From NCBI GenBank assembly GCA_030562195.1, contig CM060200.1, positions 3,906,001-3,970,000 of the forward strand: 64,000 nt of DNA, written 5' to 3'. The position numbers and the translations under genes were made by a program. Numbering within the stretch: position 1 is the first letter of the stretch; every line of letters starts with the position of its first letter. Positions 1 to 12,607 of this stretch are shown here, piece after piece. Below the pieces are notes generated by a model. It saw only the letters and a list, made by a program, of their open reading frames with translations, was not told where the DNA came from and did not search any database. This DNA is from Nipponacmea schrenckii (taxonomy: Eukaryota; Mollusca; Gastropoda; Lottiidae).

Positions 1-326
1 ATATTACAGTAAGTTATAGCTTATAATATAGGTACTAATTCATATTTTATCAATATCTGTTATATTATTGTATAGTTCTAACTAATAAAGATACTAATTA
101 GGATTATATTATAAGTAGGCCTACTAGTAAGTTATCGTTTCAACTAATGTTGGTCCTAATTATTATATCGAAGTTTGTTTATATCACTGGTAGTCGGTCG
201 AATTGGCGAAGTTTTAGTTGCATCCCTTTTCCAGTAAATAAGATGGGGTATAGAACCGAGGCTCGTTGTCTACATCATCTGAACTCATTAAAACCTGTAA
301 CTATTTGAATATTTTTTATATTGTAG

Positions 327-3300
327 AAATATGACCAGACTTCAAAGTATATCGCATCCCAAGGTAAAAATGTACCCATATTTCATTTAAATAATGTAAA
401 ATTCACTTATTGTTTTCTATGGAGATAAAACTGCTATGGCTATGGTGAAATTATAACATTGAACAAAAATAAGCATAAGTTGGACAATCGTATAGACTTC
501 ACTTCATTTTTGTATATCACTCTATGAACTTATATAGTGATTGTATCAAAAGTGCTTTAGTTGTACCTTTCTTGAAGACACAATTTGTTTTTATCATTCA
601 GGACCCATTGAAGTTAATATGGAAGAGTTTATAAGAATGATATGGGATGTTGATACCAGTAAAATAGTTATGGTGACAAATTTGTTCGAAAACACCATTG
701 TATGTATAAAACGAACTTTCTTGTCTCCTCTTTCTATCTCAGTACAGTATATAGTTGACCGCATTATTTTGTCGTTTTACAAAAATAATATTCAACATTT
801 TGCTCTCGCAAAACTGTTGTAAAACTTATAATTGAACTTTTTCCCAGGATATATATTTTTAATATCATGAGTACATCAGCAATTAAAATTCAGTAAAAAT
901 AATGTCCACACAATTGTACGATTCTCTTAAAATGAGAGGGAGAAGCGGATGTTTAATTTTGAAAAGTCCTAATAACAACATTATCACTAGGTATAATGAA
1001 TTCTACGATGTAGATAAAAGGAAGGATCTTTGGAAAAAAGATGATTTAAAATACACATAAAATACTCTATATATTATTTCAGGAGAAATGTAAGCAGTAT
1101 TGGCCAGATGTTGGTAAAACACAGAAATTTGGTCAAATTAACATGAAATTAATAAAGGAAGAGGTTTATGCACATTACACGATACGAGAGCTGAAAATAA
1201 CTAAGGTATATGTTCAGTTAAAATTCTCCCAGATATTAATTGATAGAAGTCGTTGGAATCATATTTGCTATCGAATATCATAAGTCTGAGTCGTAACTAC
1301 ATCAACGTGAGGCAAATGTCCATGCAGAAATTGACAGAAAAGATTATGAATATAGATATATCAAGTAAATAGTGTTGTTGTAAAATTTAAAGATAAATTG
1401 GGACAATGGAGGATTCTTATCGTTATTTTGACATTTATTGTTTTATTTATTATTCAAGAATTCAATTTCAAGAATATTTCGACAATACCACTATACATCA
1501 TGGCCTGATAAAGGTGTACCATCTGATATTGCTTCTTTGGTTGAATTCCGTAATAAAGTCAACAAGTCGCCATCAAAACGTTCAGGTCCTATGATAGTTC
1601 ATTGTAGGTAAGTCTATTTCATTGTTACAATTGTTTCGTTAAAAATATATTTTACATGTATTATGTATTGTACTTCATTTAATAAATGAAGGGCTACCAA
1701 AATATATATAATATTTTAAATGGTTATGAATGGATAAAAGCGCACCAATTGGATGCCAGGATCGAGCTCGCCAAATTTTAATAGAGACAAAAACCACAGA
1801 TGACATACTTATGGTGGAGAGCAAAAAATTCAGTTAGGTTCTAAAAGGTTTTTCGAATATCTCACATTGAAGAGTCCTTCATACCACAGCAGTTCTAAAT
1901 ATTCGAGATTGTCTGATTTTTCAGTGCCGGTATTGGTAGAACTGGAACATTTTTAGCTTTAGATTATCTGATACAACAAGCTCAGACTGAAAATTCTGTA
2001 GATATTTTTTCTTGTGTATCACAGATGAGACAGGAAAGGGTTAACATGGTTCAGACTGTGGTAGATTGATCTTATGAAAAAGGGTAATGTTTGTACGGAA
2101 ATAAAGTGACGTTTTATCCTTTTGAAAGTAATTTTGATGCATTTAGCTAGGTATTACAGATAGACAGAGATAAATTTAACAGAAAACAATATATTTTAAA
2201 ATAGTGACTTCAAGGCAGTAAATATGTAGAATCTAAAACACAATTGGATATTTACGAGGAAAATCCATTGATGAATATGAGAATTGATGAGATGTTGATC
2301 AATGCTTGACTATGTAAAGTGGCCTTTTAGGTCAATGATATCGAAATTTTGTTTCTTTTTCAAAAACAGACCCAGTATATCTTCCTTCACGATGCTCTAA
2401 CAGTTTGGTATATAGCTGATGGTACAACAACATCAGTAACAAATTATCCTCAAGTATATAATCAACTTCTACAACAAGATACACATAATAATATATCACA
2501 GTTACAACTCAAATATCAGGTAAGGTTTTCTTATTCTTTTTATGTTATATTTTGTTTGGAGGGGGTGGGGCTCATCAAATTATCAATTTGTTAATCTTCA
2601 AATTAAAATTAAATTATCTATTGTGTGAAATGGCTCTCTATTTTGTATCTAGTTGATGAATAAAATAAGTTGTAAAATAGATAAAGATGGTTACTCAGAA
2701 GCTGTAAAACCAGAAAATAAAAATAAAAATAGAGATGAACATGTCTTAGCTGGTATGTATAAATTCATTTCAGAAATGTTGACTTCAGTTACAGTTTTAT
2801 TGTATTTTTTAATGAAAAAAAAATATTAAGCCAACGAGAAAATTCTTTTGTCTCCGATTTTGCGTTAAAAGATACTTCTTTTAACAGTGTCATTCAACAA
2901 GTAACCTTACAAAAACATTTTGTTCAAGTTTGAATTTGCAAAAACAAAACATTTACGTGAGAAAAACTATAATTTCACTGTTTTCAAAAGAATGATAATC
3001 AAATAACACAATTCTAGTTTCTACGAATGGATGACTATGTTTTGTGAAAGGACATAAAAGTAAATAGCATGCTATATATAAGTTCTTCTTAAGCATGAAC
3101 ATAGTGAAATATCTGTGTTTATATTTCAGCTAATTCTGCTAGATTGATGATAATGAGATCAGCCTATGAGAATTCTTCTGATTATATTAACGCAGTTTAT
3201 CTTCCGGTAATTAACATTTTCTTTAAACAACATTATGATCAACAATCGTCATGCATTTAGCTAATGATTTTAGTCAGGGATTGTATTTAGATTATGTTCA

Positions 3301-6087
3301 ATTTCTTGATTATATTTCAACTATTATTATACTCTATTACTATGTACAGAGTTTAAAAGAACATTGAATACATGGTCATTATCTCTCTAAGTTTATACTA
3401 CCAAATCTCATTTGCATTTATTACAGGTTCTTTTCTGAAATTGGTCTTCTTTAATTTCATTATTCTGTTTTCATTCATATTAGAGCTACAAGAAGAAAAG
3501 AGGATATATTGCTACTCAAACACCTCTACCAAATACTGTGGAAGATTTTTGGTTGATGGTTTTAAACTCAGAAACTAAAGTGGTTATATCTTTAGATGAT
3601 AATAAGGCAAAAGTAATTATTTCAAACAAATCACAATTTATTGACTGTCAATTATTGAACAAGACGTTTATTTATTTATAAAAAAAGACGATATAAATCT
3701 GTGTTTAAAAAAATTGCACATCAAAAGGGAAGTAACCTAAGAGTTTTTTACTAACACTCATCGAAACTAAAAAGTGAAAATAATAAATGTGGATGACTTC
3801 AGCCTACATATTCTTTCCTATAGTATTAATAAATTATCTTTATTCCTATAGAGTGTTGGTGAATATTTACCTAAAACACAAATAAAGTATGGTGAAATGA
3901 CAATAAAACGAGGAAAAGAAGATGGCAATATTAATGACTATTATGATGTTATTTCCTGTGAAATATCAAAAGAAACAGTGAGTATTCTGATATTAATATA
4001 GATTTATTGGGGTTAACGTAGATGTGTAAATCAAACCAAAGGCAGATATCAACCGTGTACATGTTGGATTTTATCCTGGGGAAAATTGAATTGTGCTTCG
4101 AAATACGGCTGACCCAAAATGACGCATAGTTGTCTCAGATATTTGGAAATATATAGATAAGATCCTGACATTGATTCACTCTCTGCACATAGCATGCTGG
4201 TAAATTTTTTGGTATGGAAATTATTGTGAAAAACCCTTATCTGCATTGCATTTGTTTTGGATTAAAATGTACTTTCGAATCAATTTGAATTCTGAAAATG
4301 ACAATGGCAATATTTAACTCATACATTGTTTATCAAGAAAACGAGAAACCAAACACAGTACGTTCACGTTGTATATGTAAAATATACACATACAATAATC
4401 ATAATGTATATACCAACATCATTATATTTCTAAATATATTTCAGGATAATATTACCAGAACAGTAAAAGTATATCAATGTCATTTCTGGAAAGATCAGAA
4501 TAAAATACCTGATAGTTCAATGTCAATATTCACCTTATTAGAAGAGATTTCTAGTATAAATGATAGTGGTCCACTGGTAGTCAGTTGTTTGTAAGTATCA
4601 TTGTTTTCTTCCAATAATATAACTTAACTATCGGGCAGAAGATACTTTTCACCGACCGACAGTATCTGTTAAGACCTCCTTAACCGGCATCGCTTTACCA
4701 CATAATCCAAAAATACAGCTTTGGTGGTTTATTATGATTTAATTATAAACAAAATCTTTTCATTCTTTTAAATATTGGAAACGCATTGAAATGTCAATAT
4801 TTATTTTTCGAGTGTGGCCACTCAGGGCACCAATGAACTGTTCAATAAGTTCATTTGAGTCTGTTCAAGCTCCCGTTGTCTCAACGACGATCAAAATGAT
4901 CCCAGAGATGTCCAAAGGGAGGGGAAAGTGACCAGGGTAATACATTGACGTTTTTATTGTTGGATATCATTTAACTATTTGGGATGTGTGAAACATTGTT
5001 CTATTTTGCTGCAAAATTAATCTTGTTGGCTGACATTGAGGGTTTTTCTTCCCGCCCAGGGTGGTCACTCTTCCTATTGATGACGTGTGTATTGTTAACA
5101 AAAAATAATGGAATTTGTCCTTTTTTTTTACACTTTAACCCTGTTTGTTTTTTCCTTCCCCATACATGTTTTATTTTAAATCAAGGAAAAAATTTTTAAT
5201 AATTGAATCATAATAAATATCCCATTGTCGTATGCCTTTGCTATTTTGGTATAGTCAAGTAACTCAATTCTAGAACTATATGCTAAAACGTGCTTCTTAC
5301 ATGCTTCGTTGTGTAACAGTCAACTTATAGCCTACAAATGAAAGTCCACCATGTCCAAACCAGTAATGTTGATGATAATAATTCCGTGAGGATGTTGGTA
5401 CTATACAGATCTTTTATTAACCGAGATAAGAATAAACAGTCGACCATGTCCATACATCAGATATTCTTTGATTTCTGAGATAAGAGTAACTTTGTTGACT
5501 GTATAACCGTAGGAACTTCATTTCAGGAATGGTGCTTTAAAAAAAGTGGACTGCTGTGTGTTTTAGCTGCTATCTTAGAGAGATTAACTATAGAACAAGA
5601 TGTTAGCATTGTTCAAACTATTTTACAATTACGTATTTCTAGACCAGAAATTATCAACTCTTTTGTAAGTTGCCATTCTTTATGTATGATTATAGTTATA
5701 GTGAATTATTCGCTCGATATTCAAAATAGAGCAAGGAATTATGTGTAGACAATACCACATAAACAAAGTTGTGAACTTGCTTGATAGAATATCAAAAACA
5801 CAGGACTTGTAATAATCTAAAAAAGAAATGTTGATAAGAAGGTTTTGTTCCCAGTTTCCCTGTCTTCATTAGCCTTATATGAAGCTAAAACATTGGAAAT
5901 AAAATAAAATATTAAATAATTAAGTTAATCTTATATTTAATTAATTAACTAATTACCCATTATGACGACGTTGATTATTATTAATATTAAATAATAAATT
6001 TATATCTTTCAGGAACAGTTTCAGTTTTGTTTTGAAGCAATTGGAGAGTATTTAGATAACTTTTCGAATTATGCCAATTCATGCTAA
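327..6087 (+). CDS. PTPR: Receptor-type protein tyrosine phosphatase, 3' part (end of D1 plus D2)
   Basis: A partial gene that begins upstream of the window. Exons read from splice sites and frame: 327-363, 602-699, 1083-1205, 1459-1607, 1925-2060, 2370-2519, 2653-2752, 3130-3206, 3484-3612, 3852-3977, 4445-4590, 5527-5664, 6013-6087 (stop TAA). The first six encode the D1 catalytic domain: [15 protein letters not shown], the WPD loop (YTSWPDKG), the P-loop [11 protein letters not shown] split across 1607/1925, and QYIFLHDAL. The remaining exons encode a second PTP domain ([33 protein letters not shown]) whose P-loop is degenerate (VVSCLNGALKKSG, no Arg). Tandem domains are typical of transmembrane receptor PTPs, which dephosphorylate phosphotyrosine on cytoplasmic proteins; the ectodomain and membrane segment are not in the window. 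Exon 5527-5664 contains a one-base frameshift (see A-run entry). The D1 donor is taken as GTG|GTAGAT at 2060 because this restores the usual spacing to QYIFLHDAL. Family sure; subtype unknown. Confidence 0.88.
5539..5545 (+). other. Homopolymer frameshift in the phosphatase D2 P-loop exon
   Basis: A run of seven A lies between the codons for NGAL and [14 protein letters not shown]. Read straight through, the frame hits TAG within a few codons. The conserved D2 sequence on each side is in two different frames, and one extra A would join them. The exon's flanking splice phases (2 before, 0 after) also require 139 bases, while 138 are present. This may be an assembly error, a null allele or slippage during expression. 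Confidence 0.8.
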
Positions 6088-7015
6088 AACAGTAACAGGA
6101 CATCGAAGTAAAGACGCGAGGTTCTCAACTGGTTGTTAAGAGAAAATGCAATTAAACTTATACAGTCTGTTAAATCAATAATCCTAATGTCGAGTTGCCA
6201 GCCTTAGTAGTTGGACCCGTTGTAATTCAAACATAAACATGAAGTTAAGAGTAAAACCTCACTTTTGCTGTTTCCAAACTTTTTGCAAATTGGATGGTGC
6301 AAAATCGTTCAAAAAATCGATTAAATTACTTTGTGATACGTCAATTAAAAGGGAAATACCATTCAACAAAGTTGCCTACATCGTAGTTTCTTTCCTTCTT
6401 ACCAGTTTATTAATAAATAAATATTGAAATTCTCCAAGGCACAAATTTGTAGAAATCTAGATCATGTTTGTATTAAAAGTGAATCTTTGCTATCCATATA
6501 CTTTTTTTTTAAATTATTAATACACGTTAATACAATATTATATTGAATATATCCAAAAACTAACTTTTAACTGATTTATTTCACTAATTTATTGTGTTTG
6601 AGGTTTCAACTCAAAATGAATTGTAATTATAATGACGTTTCCTTGATAAAAAAAATACATAGCCATATATTTGGAAATTTATTTTGATAGAGGGCACAAT
6701 AATTTTGCCCAATTTTAGCAAATTTAGTTGCCGTTTTTCGGGGGAGATTGTGTTATTTTATGTAATCTTACAATCTATAATATTTTGTCAACTCATTCTA
6801 AGAGAATTAGAACTAAATATTTGCATTCTATGATTAATCTATTTTGGGATGTAAAAGTATAAAAGTATAATAATATATGTTATGTTATAGTTTATGTTTC
6901 ATTTCAAATATAGAATAAAAAGAAATATTTAAATAAAGATTTCAGTCTCTATGTATCACAGTATTCTAGTATCCCTTTGTTCGATGTGAAAGCGAATTGC
7001 AAGCATATAAACGAA
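6088..7015. other. 3' flank of the phosphatase gene
   Basis: AT-rich sequence without convincing coding exons. Overlapping AATAAA-type signals near 6408-6420 could end the phosphatase transcript. Nothing else is recognised. Confidence 0.4.
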
Positions 7016-8060
7016 AGCAATTGACGGTAAGGAAGCAATTACTGTTGTTGATCAACTAAATCCAGCGATCGATCATATTCTCCAAAGCAATGTCACAAGG
7101 TCGACATGGACAACCCTTTCCCCCTTTAGACACCACCATCCCTAACTTTACCTCAACTACAGCTGTTCATGCTATTTTATATGCTATAGATGTCATTCTC
7201 CTTCTACCTCAAGTAACGAGTCGGTACTGAGCATAACCCATTAAATATTCATGGATAGGCGCCACGAATTTACTTAAGAGATGTGTCTCAGCCGCAACGA
7301 TTTCACATTTAATGTTAAAACATATCTACAAACTTCGGGTACATCTATGGGCAAACGATTCGCCCCTTCGTACGATAAACTTTTTTATGATAGAGTCGGA
7401 ACGTGAGGTATTATCCCTTTGCCATTTTGACCCACTGTTATTATATACGCTTTTTGGGTGACATTTTCATGGTTTAGACTTAACTACCACCATCCGTGCA
7501 TCAAACTAACAGCCAACGTCAGTCTAAAAAGCATAGACTTTCTCGATACCACTGTCTTTAAAGGAGATTCCATGGCAGAAACTACATAAACTTGATATTA
7601 AGGTGTATTTTAAAGAAATTGACTCTCATCAACTTTACATAAGAGCTCATTTCATCCCAATCATACCTTTTCTGGCAAATTGCAAATATCAGAACTTAAA
7701 TGACAATTTTGTCCATAGCAAACTAAAAACAATCTGTACAAAACAAGTACTATACTTCTCGAATGGGGCGAGTTATTATTATTATCTCATTTCAGATCAG
7801 AAGAGAAAATAACCATCCAACAGATCTAGACCCTTTATCCCAATTTTTTAATAAAATTTGTTCTACTCTAGGCCTGTACATCTGGGAGAATCAATCCCTC
7901 CCTTCCCCGAAATTTCTTATGTATTTTTGCACAGGGACGATCGTCAAACATTTCTTAGGGGTCAAGAAATCTCAATCCTGGTACTCAAGCATTTTTGCAA
8001 GTTTATATACAGACAAATATGCGAATGTAATCCATTTAAATGTCTAAAACTGTCCAATTT
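7016..8060 (+). mobile_element. Decayed reverse-transcriptase remnant (Penelope-like type)
   Basis: Fragments of a retroelement polymerase are scattered over all three plus-strand frames. GTSMGKRFAPSYDKLF is seen near 7337-7386, DFLDTTVFKGDSMAETT near 7536-7587, then KVYFKEIDSHQL near 7600-7635 and, after another frame change, HKSSFHPNHTFSG near 7638-7680. The order (GTSMG, FLDTTV, a D-x-HQL motif, an SxFHP motif) is that of reverse transcriptases I associate with Penelope-like elements. Several stops and frameshifts show it is dead. No terminal repeats or endonuclease were identified, so the exact family is uncertain. Confidence 0.6.
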
Positions 8061-8392
8061 AGTAATATATTTCTTTACAATGAGTATATTTCAAAATTCA
8101 TTAATTTTAGCCTTTAAATTACCCCTTATTTTTCCACAATCTATACATGTGTGTTTGAGTAAATGTGAAATTATTAAATTTCCAATAATTTTCCGATGTC
8201 TATTGAAGGATTTTTTGCATTTGATCTGACTGAAATTGCGACTGAGCGATTGAATTTCTTGAAAAACTTTGACGCAGCCATAGACGTGACATGAGTGGTG
8301 TAGGGGGATAATGATGGTATGATTGAACTACAAAAACATCCATTTTTCAAATAAATCGAGATTTTGTGAATTCGAGGTATGTAAATGAGTTT

Positions 8393-8521
8393 AAAACCCC
8401 CGCACTCGCTGAGGTGCGGAAAATCCCAAGTTTTTGGTGCATAGTTTTTCTGACTCTCCCCCAGCCATATCTGTCCAAATACCTATCAGAGACTAGAGAA
8501 ATAGAGTTAACAAGTTTCGGA
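8393..8521 (+). repeat. Direct repeat copy 1 (about 128 bases)
   Basis: This stretch, including GGTGCGGAAAATCCCAAGTT and the following TTTCTGACTCTCCC-CAGCC block, recurs in the same orientation at 9817-9945 with scattered differences. The two copies lie outside and inside the large inverted-repeat element respectively. No coding function is seen. Confidence 0.75.
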
Positions 8522-8989
8522 TTACAAACAGTTATGTTCGAGTGGTATCAGCAAGCTTACCAGAGTCATGGCCCTCAACATCACCAGGTACAAGTAAACT
8601 GCCCCATTCTTCAGCAGAAGAATTAAGATATGCCCCAGTTAATATACATATGACACGATTCGCCTATTGTTAGCTGCTTGTTGAATTGTTGGTGTCTATT
8701 AGCGCTAGTACAGGTAAATTTTAGTTGCTACCAACAGCTAACAAACAAAGGCTAACATTATAATAAACTCATGCGCGCTGCAGACAACAGAGGCTAACAA
8801 TTATACTGCTGCAAACAACTAACAAAGGTCAACACTTTTTATCTACAGGAGCTACTACCAGACCTATTTTTAGCCCAAATATAGCTTCAGATCTACCTCT
8901 AGCCCGGATATAACTATTGGACCTACGTCTACTCATGATATAATTACTACCAGGCCACTATAACAACAGACTTCACTAGACATAACTGT

Positions 8990-9560
8990 AGACCCTATAT
9001 AGATGGTACTACATGCTGGCATCACATATTTTTCATTGGTGAGGTTCAACGGACATGTACTGTGGTCCGATTGAGGGAATATAATCAGGGGTGACATGGG
9101 CAGAGGAGAAATTGATGGGAAAAGTAGGTTTGAATCTAGTGAAATGGGTGGGGGGCATAAAAGATGATGGGTAAGGAGAAAGACGTGAAGACCATGGGAG
9201 GGTGTGACAGGAGATAGTGTGGAGTACACGGTAAGGAAGACAGAGTGAATATGCTGGGGAGGGCATAGGGTGGAGTGGATGGGAGAGATTGATTAGTAGC
9301 TGGGCGAGCAATACAGCCATAGTGTGTGGGGTGGTTGTAAAGGGTGCGGTGGCGAAGTGGGTGGGAGAGGTGGAGTAGAGAAGGTACAAGGTGTAAGAAA
9401 AAGGGGATAGCAGGTAGTGGACAGAATGAGGGTTTGGTGTTCAAAGGAATGATAGAAGGAAGGCATTAGAGAGTGAGATTAGATCGAATAAAGGAGTGAG
9501 GAGGGGGCTTAAAGAATGTTGGGGGGGTTCGGAGTGGAAAAGGGGCTTTCTCTTAAATTG
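8990..9560 (+). repeat. G-rich / purine-rich low-complexity tract
   Basis: The plus strand is dominated by GGG, GTGG and GGAGAGA motifs with very few C. It creates long open frames on the minus strand that are composition artefacts (Pro/Ser/His-rich). It sits inside the inverted-repeat element. It contrasts strongly with the AT-rich surroundings. Confidence 0.7.
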
Positions 9561-9816
9561 AGAGGTACTCATTGTACCTCCGTGCAATGCTTCGAATTAC
9601 AGTACTCCGAAGACTAATTATGGACTTATTACATATTTGATACATGAGCAGAGGAAATAATTTTTATTGGGTTTTGAACAAAAATCATAAGGAGTCTCAA
9701 TGGTCTAATAAAAATAAGAAATAAAACTGTAGAGAATTACTTCCCTTTATATAAAACGTATATACAAAGTTATCAATTATATTATATTATACCAGCTATA
9801 CTATATATATTAAAAA

Positions 9817-9945
9817 CTAAAACACCCACACCCGCGGAGGTGCGGAAAATCCCAAGTTTTAGGTGCCTAGTTTTTCTGACTCTCCCCAGCCATCTCTGTC
9901 CAAATAGCTATCAGAGGCTGGGAATAGAGTCAGCAAGTTTCGGAC
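9817..9945 (+). repeat. Direct repeat copy 2 (about 128 bases)
   Basis: Partner of the repeat at 8393-8521, same orientation, located within the inverted-repeat element. Confidence 0.75.
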
Positions 9946-9988
9946 TATGGCTGGAGTAGACCTGGTAGAAGCTATACTAGGTCTGGTA

Positions 9989-10370
9989 GTAGCTATACTA
10001 AAAATGAAATGGAGTTTTACGTCCTACTCTTCTGCACCTTATGGGCTAATGAAGACGGGCAACGCCATGCAGTGTGCAATGAGGGAAATTTTGCCAGGAC
10101 AGCGGCATTAGCCTACTTTTTTTGCGATTTCCAACTGTCGAGGGATCTTTAACGTGCACAGCCTGTAGCACACGGGGCCTCGGTTTATTGTCCCATCCGA
10201 ACGACTAGACGCTTTTTCCATGTCAGTCCCTCCGACCTGCATCACTGACAAGGGGAAACCGGAAATCCGAAAGTTCATCTCGACCTTGGCCGGGATTGAA
10301 CCCTGGACCTTCAGGTTAGCGAGCAAGCGTCTAACCCATTGAGCCACCGCGGCTCCCTGTAGCTATACTA
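9989..10370 (-). mobile_element. tRNA-derived SINE, family A, with 12-base target duplication
   Basis: On the minus strand the element starts GGGAGCCGCGGTGGCTCA (A-box-like) followed by GGTTCAATCCC (B-box-like), then a conserved body ending in GGACGTAAAACTCCATTTCA. The 12-base sequence GTAGCTATACTA is repeated exactly at 9989-10000 and 10359-10370, so this is an insertion by target-primed retrotransposition. It interrupts the 2.1 kb inverted-repeat element, so it is younger than that element. Relatives are at 29330-29675 (nearly full length), 13205-13460, 26700-26915 and 33165-33265 (decayed). Confidence 0.88.
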
Positions 10371-10750
10371 GGTCTGATAGTAACTATATCCGGGCTAGAG
10401 GTAGATCTGATGGTAGCTATATTAGGTAAAAAAAAGGTCTGGTAGTAGCAATAGAAGGGCTAGAAGTGGATCCTTAATTCTGGAAGGTATTTTTATTTAT
10501 TTATTTTTTGGAAGGTTTGTGGGTCTATAAAAAGTGTTAACCTTTGTTAGTTGTTTGCAGCAGTATAGTTGTTAGCCCCTGTTGTCTGCAGCGTGCATGA
10601 GATTATTATAATGATAGCCTTCGTTAGCTGTTGGTAGCAACTAACATTTACCTCTGAAGGCGGGAAAAGGCGCCTTTGTTATTGCTACTAGCGCTAATAG
10701 ACACTAACAATTCCGTGCTAGGAGCAGCGAACAATAGGCGAATCGGGTTC

Positions 10751-12550
10751 TCCAGTTCTCCAATTGAAGCTGGTCCTTATGAATGTCTGGATATTACTTT
10801 ATCTACACACACCTACGAAACATTGAAATTGATTGTTCTTTTGCTGATAGCTTGACAATTTGACTAACTAACTGCAATAGAATATGAAACACAACTACAA
10901 TTTCACTATAACACTATGCCAATATAATTAATTATAACATCCGAAACAGCACAATGAGTTAAATTAACGTTTTGTTTTATATAAATAAACACACATATGA
11001 CATTTGTGAACGATATATAAAATGGGCAACAACTCAAGATAAATATAGATCGTTTTAAAGTTGTTTATAAGACATATAGAAATAGGCATAGGCAAAGAAG
11101 CACAAAATATATGGATATACTTATTCAATATACAATATAACAATTTATAAACTCAACGTTTCACATGCTCATACAGTATGAGCAGGAAAATATGGTAAGT
11201 AGCAACCAGGTGGAACCAAATTGTCCCTAGGTTTACACATTCATTGGTATGGATTTGGTGGTTTGGCTTTAGAGTCTTTAATTTAAAACTTGTCTTCTGT
11301 GAATGATGATTGTTCCCCTCCTAGTTGTATCATTATTTATTGTGGGGAAAATTATCTTGGCAACATACCCTTGTTAACTTTAATTGACCAACTCCTTGGT
11401 CTGCTTCACTCTAGATTCCCTTCTTCTATGTTGTTTTGGTCACAAATTTGCCAATGTTGAATTAGCGCTACTCTCTGAATTGAGGGTAATGGATCGAGCG
11501 AGGAAAAGAATTAATAGTCATGCTGATACAGCATTTTGTAGAGCTGATGTGAAATATATCGCATAATAAGCTGTTCCTGTCTGATGAGGTTCACTTGTCA
11601 CCTGCAGGAAACTTTATTTTTTAGCCACACTGCAAGGTGTATTCGAGTAAAATTTTCTTGCTTAAAACTTAATTTATTGTTATTTTATATCCAGATTTTA
11701 AGTATTGTTTTTCACCACTCAAGATTATATTATTAATATTTACTTTTGTACCCTCTAAGGTTTTTGTTGATTGATTTTTATTTTTTTATTTAGGAAGCTA
11801 TTTTTGTGATTTAATATGTTCATTTAAGTGTACTTAATTTAACGTATCCTTTGTTTGTATGCTATTATATTACCGTTATTAGCATCAGAAGAGTGTCAAA
11901 TAGTCATTTATGTTTTCTAAATAATGATTTTGGATTATTTGATATCAAATTGAGAGCGGTGCTTTTTGTGCACCAATATGTCCATGAACTATCTTTTCTA
12001 TTTGCTTTTTTATATTTGAGGGCGGGGCTTTAGTACGCCAACATGTTCTTAAAATTTTATATTTGAGGCCGGTGCTTTGTGCGCCAGTATGGCATTTTGT
12101 ATTTGTGGCCCTTGGTTAATGTGTAAATGTACAGAATACCAGGGTCAAATTGATCGTGTTATCACTGGTCTCTGCTTGTCAGCCATGTCAAGATTCTGCC
12201 AAACCAAAATCGATAACTATTTTATAAATTAATGAAAATAAATGATGATGATGTGCTGTTTATCTCAAAATAATAAGTGCTAATGTTAAGAAACACAATG
12301 GTTGATAAGGTTTGCTGGTATTCATATTTTAAGAATGGAAAAATTGAAAAATAACCCAATAATTTCATTAGATAATACATACTCTAAAACCTGTTTCTCC
12401 ATTTAGTCATCCCCATCTCATCCATCCATCGATATTTACTCTTATGTCCAAATTAAATAAGGGCGTATGAAAATAACTCAATATGTTTCAGCCACCATAT
12501 TTGGATATTGGTGTTAATTTTACTTCCTCGTCCAGACCAGGAACATTCAA
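10751..12550. other. Intergenic AT-rich sequence with a short degenerate repeat
   Basis: No convincing coding exon. Around 11950-12110 three imperfect copies of a segment with GGTGCTTT-GTGCGCCA-TATG occur, separated by TATATTTGAGG. This could be the end of a decayed element but no family is recognised. Confidence 0.35.
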
Positions 12551-12557
12551 TGTTAGA

Positions 12558-12590
12558 TATAAATAATAATTTAATTCAAGTCTAATCAGT
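12558..12590 (+). promoter_or_regulatory. TATA box and initiator of the candidate secreted-peptide gene
   Basis: TATAAATA at 12558-12565 and TCAGT at 12586-12590. The A of the initiator is 30 bases from the first T of the TATA box, the standard spacing in animal core promoters. The first ATG follows about 20 bases later (12608). Confidence 0.5.
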
Positions 12591-12607
12591 ATGCAGATTG
12601 TTAAATC

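Larger units (their letters stand above)
8652..10746. mobile_element. Large inverted-repeat (foldback-like) element, about 2.1 kb
   Basis: The left arm (about 8652-8935) and right arm (about 10371-10746) are imperfect reverse complements. The outer tip CGATTCGCCTATTGTT on the left faces AACAATAGGCGAATCGG on the right, and internal stretches such as the GCTGCAGACAACAG and AGATCTACCTCTAGCCCGGATAT blocks also pair. The right arm has a small extra segment. Between the arms are a purine-rich tract, one copy of a 128-base direct repeat, and an inserted SINE. No transposase is visible, so it is probably non-autonomous. Exact termini and target duplication are not resolved. Confidence 0.7.

Noticed and set aside
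8933..9444. Overlapping minus-strand frames rich in Pro, Ser and His
   Set aside because: Produced by the G-rich low-complexity tract; no codon or splice evidence.
10108..10347. Minus-strand frame of 79 residues (also a similar one at 29367-29549)
   Set aside because: Lies wholly within family A SINE copies; retroposon sequence rather than a gene.
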